Below, piece by piece: positions 52,896 through 61,406 of a DNA stretch of 64,000 nt. This DNA comes from a virus. The notes beneath the pieces are model-generated. The model did not search any database and was not told where the DNA came from. It worked only from the letters and a program-made list of their open reading frames with translations. The translations under genes and the position numbers were made by a program. How positions within the stretch are numbered: the first letter of the stretch is position 1; each line of letters starts with the position of its first letter. The stretch spans positions 115,903 through 179,902 of the IMG/VR virus record IMGVR_UViG_3300025584_000449. One strand, written 5' to 3'.

Positions 52896-55800
52896 ATGAA
52901 AAAGGTAAAAGTACCATCAAGTACTATTCAAAGTTTAGAAACAATCTTTGATAATCTTGCTGATGCTGTAGGAAATAATATAACGAAGAGAGAAGAGCGT
53001 ACTTATAAAAATCTCGGATTTATATTTAATATGGAAAATGATGTTCCGTCTTCTGATGACTGGAAGATAGAGCTTACTCCTGGACCTTTAGATTCAGGTA
53101 AATTTCGTATTAATGTTGGGTCTTTAGGTACAGCTAAAGGTATATTACCTAATGGAGAATTAATAGGTATTAGTACTACCAAAGATATTACTCTTTCTGA
53201 TTTACAACTTAGCAGCTATTATTTAATCTATGCTGTATGGGATTCGGTTGGAACAGAGCCTGTAACAAGAGCAGACGGTTTTTTATATGATGCCTCTGGC
53301 AGTGCTAATGTTGAAAATACTATTTATTTAGATCGTACAACTATTTCAAGCACAAGGTATACTTCATTAGCGTCTGCACAAGTTGCTGCAGATACTTTAG
53401 GCTATAACACTTTAACTGATAGATTACCATTAGCAATACTTAAGACTGCTAGCTCTGGTCCTGGTGTTCCTTGGGATAATACTGCTTGGGCAACAGGAGT
53501 TACTGCTGAAATTGGTGTTTTAGATCTTAGAGTTGAGGCTAGACAACTACAACTTAATGAAAATTTATTAGACGATTCTACAATTATATTTAAAGATAGA
53601 GATTCTACTGCTTTAAGTGGTGGTGGAATTGATGGTGATATAGACTTTTTACAAACTGTAAATGTTACAGGAGCTATAACTGGAAATTCTAGCCTAGCAA
53701 TTTCTGGCCAAGGTAACCAAGTTCAGATAACACCATCAACTGTAACTGGGTCAGTAGCTGATGGCTTAACAATAACTAATACTGCTGGCGATGTATTTAT
53801 AAAAGATAATATTAGGGTACATGACAGTTATGTCGGAATTGGTATGTCCACTAATCCATTATATACTTTAGATGTTACTGGTACTTTTAACTTAACTGGA
53901 AACGGTCTTATAACAAGAGACTTTACTATAGCTAACTTATTCTACGCAGATAATTCTGATCGTCAGGTCTCTATAGGATCAACTACATTATCAACTGGGT
54001 CAAAAATACATTTAGATGGCAGCACTGAAATAGGTGGAGCATTAAATGTAGATGACTTCATGTATGTAGATGCAACTAATGATAGAGTCGGCCTTGGAAC
54101 AGCCTCTCCAGAAGAGCAGTTACACTTAACTGGAAACATGAAATTTGAAGCCGCCCTTATTGGTACGCCTGCAGAATACCCAGGAGTAAAATGGGCTAAT
54201 GCTAGTGATGTAATATCTAAAATTACTAGTACCGGTACAACAATAACAAATACAATTAATACTGTTGACATTTTAAGTCTAAGTTCTTCGCTTGTACAGA
54301 CAAGTCAGAATTTAAAATTCTCTGCTGATAATAAATCACTGCTATCCTACGGAGGATACCAGATGATAAGCTCTGTCACTGATAGTGAGGGAGATGTTAA
54401 TTTTTATATTGGTGACTCTACAATATCAGATACTTCACACATTAACTTAAGAGCTAATACTCTCGGAGTTAATATAGCTAAATCAGCTATGACCGCTGAT
54501 ATGGAATTTGAAGTAAATGGAGATATTAAGTCTGATAATTTATTCATTGATAGCGCAGGAACTATAGACTTCGAATCTTCAATATCTATTAACCCGACCT
54601 TGGCAAGTCCTCGTACAAGAGGAGATAGACTAGTTACTGGATTAAATCTTGGATATGCAGGTCAAGATATAGATACTGATAGATTATCTCCTGGAATAAA
54701 AAGTCTTGGAATTGAATTGGATGCAACTACAATTTCTGGATCAGCAATTAATTTTTATGTTACGGAAGATGGGACTGAGGACTTTAGCAAATCAAGAGAT
54801 ATAAGATTAAAACTTGAAGATGATAATGTAACTATTGGTTCTAAGATTACTCTTTCTGATAATCAGTTTATAAATAGTAATAGCTATAGTTATTTAACAC
54901 GATTAGCATCATCACACATAGCTATCTCAGAAACTTTAACTACTCCAACCGCCTATATCTCTGATTTAAACTTATCAAGAGATAGCTCAATAAGTACTTC
55001 TGGTTGTGTTTTTGTTAATTGGGATCCGTCTACAGACTCTGTCCCATCTGGACAGCTTAATATAAATACAACATATAATAAACCAGCAATAATATTTAAT
55101 AATAATGATTATTATAATACTGATATATTATTTAAACATAGTGATTCTACAAAATGGATAATGCGTCATGACAATACTTCCAACTTAAAATTACTTTATG
55201 TTAATGAGACTGGTAATTTAAGAGAATCAGTAACTTTTAATCAAAATACTATTTATGCCTCATCTATAGTTTCTGATTCACTAACAGTTAGTGGTGTATC
55301 AATAGGTGATTTTGTTTTCCCTGACGTAGTTGTCGACTCTTTAACAGAGGCTGGTGGGGCTGTTGAAATAACCTCAAGTGGATTATATGCTTCAAAGGCA
55401 AACTTTGGATCTAGTACTTTAGCTGTTGATGGCGGATTACGTACAGTAACTATTGGAAATGCTGGAGGAAGTTCTAGTTTAAATGTAAATGGAAATTCAA
55501 CCTTTAATGATGGATTTGAACTTATAAATTCAGGAACTAATATTACTATCCCAGGAGTTTCTAATACTGACTTTAGAATTGGTGTTGGAACTTATGGATC
55601 TGACTTAGAAGGACTATCAGTTTATGCTTACGATGCTGCAGCTTTAACTACTCCAGTTAAAGCTAGAATTTATGATGTTAATCCTAGAATGGAAGCAGGA
55701 CATTTTAATGTTCCGTTTACAACTAGATTCTACTGGAATTTTTGGGGAACTACTAGAATTGAAGTTGAGGGGGAGTATAAGGTTAGATTTAATATTGATG

Positions 55801-57281
55801 ATATAAGTGCGTCAACATTAAATGCTGCAGAACTTGCACACATGATTGGTAAAAAGCTTAGAGGAAATAATGCTGGAACTCCTTGGGGATCTTACAGTAT
55901 TTTAGGAGTCTCAGTAGACGGAGATGATTTTATATTAACATTAGATAGTTCTTGGGTAGCTGCAAGTATTGGAACAGCTTTAATTTATGATAATTGCGAT
56001 GATTATGTTTGTACTTTATATGAGTTTGCTCCTGGAGAAGATACCTCAAATAATGATAATGCTACCCAGTCAGTTACAACGGTGCCTGCAGGAAATTGTT
56101 TCTTATCTAAACTAGTATATCCAGAACATACTTATAAATTTGAAGTTAAATCGCGCACAGGAATGGACCTTTCGGAAGCAGTTGCTTTACAAGCCGGAAC
56201 TTATGATCCTGACCACGCAGTTGGAGGGCAAGCAGAAGTAACTTATACAGTACCTTGGGAAGCGTCTTTACCTTACTTAACAGATGATGATGCCTCTTTA
56301 ACAGCCACTACTACTCCTTACGGGTTTACATTAAATGCTGGAACAAGTTGGAAAACTTCTGCTGATAGAACTAAGGTAGCTCACTTCTATCATTTCTGCT
56401 ATACTACAGCTTCAACTTTAAACTTTGATGATTTAAGTAGTACACATAATCATAGAATTCAAAAATCTCCATCCTTAGATATCTCTACTTCTGAATCTAA
56501 TGATTATCAAGTCGGTGTGAGGCCTTATCAAAACGGTATGCCTGTAGGATCAGGAATAACCACTTCAATTATGTCTGGTGCTGGCGGTAATTTACCCCCT
56601 GGTCAAGTTATAGCAGATACAGATCTTAATTTAGTTTGCACTTCTGGAACTTCAACAGTTTGGGCTGACAGTGTTGACTGCTTACACGTAGAACACACAG
56701 ATGTAGTTGCAGGAGAAGACTCATACTTACCTAGCAGATTCTTAGACGGGCAAATACTTACAACTGCGGTTAGCGGAAGTGATTCTGACTTTATGATTAC
56801 TACTGACATGCAGTTTGCTGGCTCAACTCGTTACTTAGTATTAGCTCCTGAAAATGCTGGAGATGATCCAGATGTGCCAAGTACCTGGGATACTGGAATA
56901 ACTAAGAGAGGTAGAAGACTTCTTAAGAAACGATTAGCTGCTGACTATGAGATAAATTCAATTACGGTTAACGTTGGACAGTTGGATACTAATGATGATT
57001 CAATTGTATTAGAGACTAACCCACTTGTAATTAGAATTTACCAAGAAGGCTTTGAAAGTTCAGCGGACTCAATTACTATAACGAGCCCATTCACTGATGT
57101 TACTCAAACAGTAAATGTTAGAATACTATCTAGAAAAGAGCCTAGTAGAACTTTAATTATCGACGCTTACGATACTGGAGATACTCCAAATAATGTAACA
57201 GGAATTACCGGACATATAAGTGTGAATGCCTTAGTCTTAACAGATTATATTCCTGAAGAAGCTGCTCCACCAATTAATTAG
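52896..57281 (+). CDS. Long tail fibre protein
   Basis: 1461 aa. MKKVKVPSSTIQSLETIFDN starts a short helical attachment part. Repeated blocks VGIGMSTNPLYTLDVTG, RVGLGTASPEEQLHLTG and QVSIGSTTLSTGSKIHLDG are variants of one fibre repeat also present in the preceding gene. A distinct globular region at about 900-1290 (WNFWGTTRIEVEGEYKVRF, YKFEVKSRTGMDLSEAVAL) may bind the receptor. GGAG before the ATG; 19 bases separate it from the previous gene. Confidence 0.75.
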   Translation: MKKVKVPSSTIQSLETIFDNLADAVGNNITKREERTYKNLGFIFNMENDVPSSDDWKIELTPGPLDSGKFRINVGSLGTAKGILPNGELIGISTTKDITLSDLQLSSYYLIYAVWDSVGTEPVTRADGFLYDASGSANVENTIYLDRTTISSTRYTSLASAQVAADTLGYNTLTDRLPLAILKTASSGPGVPWDNTAWATGVTAEIGVLDLRVEARQLQLNENLLDDSTIIFKDRDSTALSGGGIDGDIDFLQTVNVTGAITGNSSLAISGQGNQVQITPSTVTGSVADGLTITNTAGDVFIKDNIRVHDSYVGIGMSTNPLYTLDVTGTFNLTGNGLITRDFTIANLFYADNSDRQVSIGSTTLSTGSKIHLDGSTEIGGALNVDDFMYVDATNDRVGLGTASPEEQLHLTGNMKFEAALIGTPAEYPGVKWANASDVISKITSTGTTITNTINTVDILSLSSSLVQTSQNLKFSADNKSLLSYGGYQMISSVTDSEGDVNFYIGDSTISDTSHINLRANTLGVNIAKSAMTADMEFEVNGDIKSDNLFIDSAGTIDFESSISINPTLASPRTRGDRLVTGLNLGYAGQDIDTDRLSPGIKSLGIELDATTISGSAINFYVTEDGTEDFSKSRDIRLKLEDDNVTIGSKITLSDNQFINSNSYSYLTRLASSHIAISETLTTPTAYISDLNLSRDSSISTSGCVFVNWDPSTDSVPSGQLNINTTYNKPAIIFNNNDYYNTDILFKHSDSTKWIMRHDNTSNLKLLYVNETGNLRESVTFNQNTIYASSIVSDSLTVSGVSIGDFVFPDVVVDSLTEAGGAVEITSSGLYASKANFGSSTLAVDGGLRTVTIGNAGGSSSLNVNGNSTFNDGFELINSGTNITIPGVSNTDFRIGVGTYGSDLEGLSVYAYDAAALTTPVKARIYDVNPRMEAGHFNVPFTTRFYWNFWGTTRIEVEGEYKVRFNIDDISASTLNAAELAHMIGKKLRGNNAGTPWGSYSILGVSVDGDDFILTLDSSWVAASIGTALIYDNCDDYVCTLYEFAPGEDTSNNDNATQSVTTVPAGNCFLSKLVYPEHTYKFEVKSRTGMDLSEAVALQAGTYDPDHAVGGQAEVTYTVPWEASLPYLTDDDASLTATTTPYGFTLNAGTSWKTSADRTKVAHFYHFCYTTASTLNFDDLSSTHNHRIQKSPSLDISTSESNDYQVGVRPYQNGMPVGSGITTSIMSGAGGNLPPGQVIADTDLNLVCTSGTSTVWADSVDCLHVEHTDVVAGEDSYLPSRFLDGQILTTAVSGSDSDFMITTDMQFAGSTRYLVLAPENAGDDPDVPSTWDTGITKRGRRLLKKRLAADYEINSITVNVGQLDTNDDSIVLETNPLVIRIYQEGFESSADSITITSPFTDVTQTVNVRILSRKEPSRTLIIDAYDTGDTPNNVTGITGHISVNALVLTDYIPEEAAPPIN

Positions 57282-57289
57282 GATGAGTA

Positions 57290-58927
57290 ATGGCAAGCAC
57301 ATATTATGGTCGTTTAACAAATACTTACGGGGGCTCTATAGTAGGAGCCCTCGTAAAAGCATTTGAAGAAGAGAACAATCTTCTTCTTTGTACTACAACC
57401 ACTGATGTACACGGAGACTACACATTAACTAATCTAATACCTTCTGATATATCTGCTGAAGCTATTAGAGTTATAGTTAAATTTTATGGTAGCGACACTA
57501 CTGGATTTAATTATAACACTGGATTAAGATTTCCCCTATACGATATTGCCTTGACCCTGCCCGTAGATCAGGATCTTTACTCTGTACTTGGAAACAAAAT
57601 AGATTTCCAAGTTACTGAAACAGAGTTAGATTCTGATCTAGCTTTTCATAACCCTTCCTTTGCACAAGTAGATCTAACTAATATAGATGTAACTTCTGGT
57701 AATATAAAGAACTTAGAGTTCTATTATAGAGCTACACCTAGTGGGTATAGTACAGATTTCGAGTCAGACTCATCTTGGACATCTCTAGGTATAACAACAG
57801 TTGATTATAACGAAGACACAATTAATGAGACTGTGCAAGTAGTATACGCAAATATTCCAGTAACTTTGTATGAGAATACTTATTATGATTTTAAAGTGAA
57901 AGCTTTAAATCAAAAAGGTAACTTATCTACATTCGAAACTCCTATAGCCTATAGCTCAATACCAGGAACTGTGGTAGTAATAAGTGGTGTAGCAACATTT
58001 ACTACCTCTGATCAAGTAACTTATCCAAATGCTTTTGAAAATATGACAGCTGATGGATACTATTTCGATTTATACGCTGGAACTACTTTAATTTGCTCTA
58101 GGCCTGTGGCAAAATCAGATAATAATAGTATAACCTTTAATGCTGTAGATAATGGTGAAAGTATTGCGTTTACATCAATTAATTCCCTTGCGGGAGACAC
58201 CTCTCATACGTATATTTATGATATAGGGGCTAACATAGTTGGGCAACCATTTAACGGTATAGCTGATTTTGCTGAGATACCTATGGCATTCCAAACAGAA
58301 GTGTTTTTAGAGGATACTTACTATAGTAATGCCAGTCCAACTGTGATAGACGAATACGTAGTTCCAGGAACAACTGTTAAATTAAGATGGTTAAATATGT
58401 ATAGGCTAGATAATACGCACTTAGACACACACTCGTTTATTAACTGGCCACATGTTGATGGAAATGCTAGAGACTTATCAGATAATTTACTAACTAAAGT
58501 AGATACATATAAAATATTTATGTTTGTTAGTGATAGTGGATCAGCTCCTACAAATCATACGTATTCTGCTATAAATAGTAACTTTACTAATAGTACATTT
58601 CCTGCTCCAGCCGCTATAAAGAGTGGAGAAGATGAGGGGGCATCGGGGGATGGTACTAACTCTACAGGTCAATGGTATTTAATAGATGAGATAGCAGCTC
58701 CTAAATTAGTTTGGGATGGAGTAGATGAGAATAAATATATTTATGCAGATATTAATGTTCCAGGGGGAGAAGAAGTTGCTTTCTGGGTAGGATTCTCTTC
58801 TCAATACACAGGAACTAGGACTGAAGAAGTTAACTCTCAAGGCGTTCCTAAAGGAGGGGCAGGGTCCAGGAGAGGAGATAGACCACAAGGTGGTACAGAT
58901 CCCTTCGCTCAAGAAGAAGGCCCGTAA
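57290..58927 (+). CDS. Virion protein with Ig-like/FN3-like domains
   Basis: 545 aa. Residues 1-80 (YGRLTNTYGGSIVGALVKAF, TTTDVHGDYTLTNLIPS) match the carboxypeptidase regulatory-like Ig fold. FN3-like stretches follow (VDLTNIDVTSGNIKNLEFYY, TYYDFKVKALNQKGN). The C-terminus is a charged, Gly-rich tail with RGD (RRGDRPQGG). Likely a structural decoration or fibre connector. Its stop shares a base with the next start. Confidence 0.65.
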   Translation: MASTYYGRLTNTYGGSIVGALVKAFEEENNLLLCTTTTDVHGDYTLTNLIPSDISAEAIRVIVKFYGSDTTGFNYNTGLRFPLYDIALTLPVDQDLYSVLGNKIDFQVTETELDSDLAFHNPSFAQVDLTNIDVTSGNIKNLEFYYRATPSGYSTDFESDSSWTSLGITTVDYNEDTINETVQVVYANIPVTLYENTYYDFKVKALNQKGNLSTFETPIAYSSIPGTVVVISGVATFTTSDQVTYPNAFENMTADGYYFDLYAGTTLICSRPVAKSDNNSITFNAVDNGESIAFTSINSLAGDTSHTYIYDIGANIVGQPFNGIADFAEIPMAFQTEVFLEDTYYSNASPTVIDEYVVPGTTVKLRWLNMYRLDNTHLDTHSFINWPHVDGNARDLSDNLLTKVDTYKIFMFVSDSGSAPTNHTYSAINSNFTNSTFPAPAAIKSGEDEGASGDGTNSTGQWYLIDEIAAPKLVWDGVDENKYIYADINVPGGEEVAFWVGFSSQYTGTRTEEVNSQGVPKGGAGSRRGDRPQGGTDPFAQEEGP

Positions 58928-59382
58928 TGCCTTTCGAATATAAAGTTACTTATGTTTTTAAATATAAAGGTAGGTTTATTAAAAACATAAAATATTTCCC
59001 TACTCTAACTGCTGCTAAGACGTTTTTAAAAGACAAATCAACGGTAACTACTACATCTACTAGTAGAAAAGAAAGAATAAAAGTATTATGGAAGGACGAA
59101 CCAATGGCTGATGCTGATACCATTAAAGGTGTTCCTGTAAATGATGATGATATAGGAACAGGAAAGGTCTTGATATATGATGGCGCAGAGTTAGTCTATG
59201 CTATAATTACTACTGAAAACATTGAAGCCTTAGCTGCAGACAGAGCCGTTATTACAAATGCTTCTGGTATAATGGAAGCATCCACTATTACCACTGATGA
59301 AATTTTTACATTAAGTGGTATAGCTTCTAATATACAAGATCAATTTTATGATTCTGAATCAGAACTATGGTTTTTAACATGA
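58927..59382 (+). CDS. Small tail-associated protein
   Basis: 151 aa. The first 60 residues are basic and beta/alpha mixed (YKVTYVFKYKGRFIKNIKYF), and the rest (ADADTIKGVPVNDDDIGTG) is like the N-terminus of fibre proteins. An internal ATG at 59104 with GGACGA in front could give a second, shorter product. Not recognised. Confidence 0.6.
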   Translation: MPFEYKVTYVFKYKGRFIKNIKYFPTLTAAKTFLKDKSTVTTTSTSRKERIKVLWKDEPMADADTIKGVPVNDDDIGTGKVLIYDGAELVYAIITTENIEALAADRAVITNASGIMEASTITTDEIFTLSGIASNIQDQFYDSESELWFLT

Positions 59383-60197
59383 GTTTAAATAACGGATACA
59401 TAGGAGTAGATAAACGAATAGAAAGAACAGGCGTTCTTTCGTTAGACAAGCATTACCTAGAAAGTTTAGATAGAACTATAGAGACTATATCTACAAGTGG
59501 TCTAGTAGTTTGGCTTGACGCAGATGATTTAGCTTTAGGTACTCTTACTACATGGCCGGATAAAAGTGGACAAGGAAATGATTTTGAACAGACTAATGCA
59601 TCTTATAAACCAGTGGTGGCCTCAGGAATTTGTAATGGGCATAATGGTGTTACATTTACTAGTGATTGGTTAACTTGTATAAATGATGTTGAGATACTTC
59701 CACACTTTAGTTTATTTATGGTGATGAAAATAAATAATGCAATAGACTCAAGAGCTACTAGAATATCTTTTACAGAGAACGGCGGCTCTTATGGTTATTG
59801 GGTTGAACATTATTATACTAAAGCTGATTCTAACCAAGGAAAAGGATTGTTAAGACCATCTGGGTCTAACTATTTAAAAATAGCATTAGTTACTAGCTAT
59901 GAAGCAGATTACCATATTGCTGAAATGCATGTCCATGATGGAACACATGTCCAATCGGCCTCTATATTTATGAATGGTAATTGGATAAATGGTGAGTATA
60001 TGCCAGCTGCTCCAGAGGCACACATGACTCCAGGAAAACCTAGAATAGGATATAGAAATTCTGGTGAAACTGGCGGTTACTTAGATGGAGATATTTGTGA
60101 GGTTATTATATATAATAGATATATTTATAATACTCCAGAATTCTTAGATGTTAGAAATTATCTAGCGAATAAATACGCTATTACTTTAGAAGGATAA
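59379..60197 (+). CDS. LamG-like lectin-domain tail protein
   Basis: 272 aa from ATG 59379 (ATGA overlap with the previous stop). VVWLDADDLALGTLTTWPDK and GQGNDFEQTN begin a concanavalin/LamG-type beta sandwich, HFSLFMVMKINNAIDSR follows, and GYLDGDICEVIIYNRY closes it. Such modules bind polysaccharides at the host surface. Single-domain length; likely a side piece of the fibre complex. Confidence 0.75.
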   Translation: MSLNNGYIGVDKRIERTGVLSLDKHYLESLDRTIETISTSGLVVWLDADDLALGTLTTWPDKSGQGNDFEQTNASYKPVVASGICNGHNGVTFTSDWLTCINDVEILPHFSLFMVMKINNAIDSRATRISFTENGGSYGYWVEHYYTKADSNQGKGLLRPSGSNYLKIALVTSYEADYHIAEMHVHDGTHVQSASIFMNGNWINGEYMPAAPEAHMTPGKPRIGYRNSGETGGYLDGDICEVIIYNRYIYNTPEFLDVRNYLANKYAITLEG

Positions 60198-60198
60198 A

Positions 60199-60528
60199 AT
60201 GGCAAACACATATAAAAATGCACAGTTGAATTTAACTACTACTAGCAGAACAACATTATATACATGTCCTGCTGCTACTACAGGGTTGGTAAATACGCTA
60301 CATATATCTAATGTAGATGGCACTGATGATTTCTCTATAGACGTTGAAGTATACGATTCATCAGCAGCTACTTATTATTATATTTTATATCAAGGAGTTG
60401 TTCCTCCTGGAGCAGCCTTGAATGCTTTAGATAAGCCTATTGTTTTAGAGGCTAGCGATAGTATACACATGACAGCTAGTGCCGTTAGTGGTCTACACAC
60501 TATAGGGTCAATAATGGAGATTACTTAA
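60199..60528 (+). CDS. Small virion protein
   Basis: 109 aa, beta-rich (TTLYTCPAATTGLVNTLHIS, SIDVEVYDSSAATYYYIL, KPIVLEASDSIHMTASA). Its pattern resembles small phage structural or neck proteins commonly found near fibres. Starts two bases after the preceding stop. Confidence 0.65.
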   Translation: MANTYKNAQLNLTTTSRTTLYTCPAATTGLVNTLHISNVDGTDDFSIDVEVYDSSAATYYYILYQGVVPPGAALNALDKPIVLEASDSIHMTASAVSGLHTIGSIMEIT

Positions 60529-61401
60529 ATGGAAAACGGGTATATTCCTTTACTAACTATAGCGCTGGAAACAGATATTCTTGAGACAGCAGAACAAATG
60601 TTTAGTGATATTATTTGGGCTGACTCAATGGCATATGAGGACTTTACTATAGCCTCTGGACTGTCATTTAATGTTCCAAAATATTTTGCTATACGCCCAG
60701 GTATTGGTCTAGAGGTTAAAGAAATAACTGATAGCGAAGATCCTGCATTATCTGGAATATCTCAATTAATTATAAACTCTAGCAGTTTTGAAGATCTAAG
60801 TCCAACCGATTCTGAACTACTAGAGACAGAAAGTTTTCCTGGTAATGAAATTTCTACAGCCCCTTCAGTTAGCGGAACATATACAGGAACTTACCCAAAA
60901 GATTATAAAGTAATGATAGAAACTGGGAGTGCTGGAGATTATACGTTAGCTACGTATTCTGTCTATGAAGTTCCATTTTTAAGCACTCCAATTACTAGCG
61001 GATTAAGTGTGGACGAGTGGGAAAATATAATACCATTAGCTTCCGGAATAGGAGATGTACAGATCAAATGGGAAGAAAATCCAGGAGATTTTGAGCCTGG
61101 AGACGCATGGATGATAGGCGCAAGAACAGGAAATATACACAACTTTATAGTTGAAACAAATCTAACTGGAGATGGTGCTGATAATGTTACAGTAGATATA
61201 AGTTTAGATGGTGGTTCTAACTATCTAGAGGATATAACATTAAGCAATCAATATTCAGAAGAAGATCCAAATTACGGATGGGCACATACTGGAAATGATT
61301 TAAAATGGAGAATCAACATTCCAGGCGAAGATCAAGTATTTATAAAATACTTTTTCGTATTTACTGGTGACTTTGACGCAGTAACTTATTGGGAGTCTTA
61401 A
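60529..61401 (+). CDS. Hypothetical tail-associated protein
   Basis: 290 aa, beta-rich. ASGLSFNVPKYFAIRPGIGL and WENIIPLASGIGDVQIKW recur around aromatic and acidic stretches. No family recognised; placed between small virion genes and the giant repeat fibre, on the same transcript. Confidence 0.6.
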   Translation: MENGYIPLLTIALETDILETAEQMFSDIIWADSMAYEDFTIASGLSFNVPKYFAIRPGIGLEVKEITDSEDPALSGISQLIINSSSFEDLSPTDSELLETESFPGNEISTAPSVSGTYTGTYPKDYKVMIETGSAGDYTLATYSVYEVPFLSTPITSGLSVDEWENIIPLASGIGDVQIKWEENPGDFEPGDAWMIGARTGNIHNFIVETNLTGDGADNVTVDISLDGGSNYLEDITLSNQYSEEDPNYGWAHTGNDLKWRINIPGEDQVFIKYFFVFTGDFDAVTYWES

Positions 61402-61406
61402 TATAA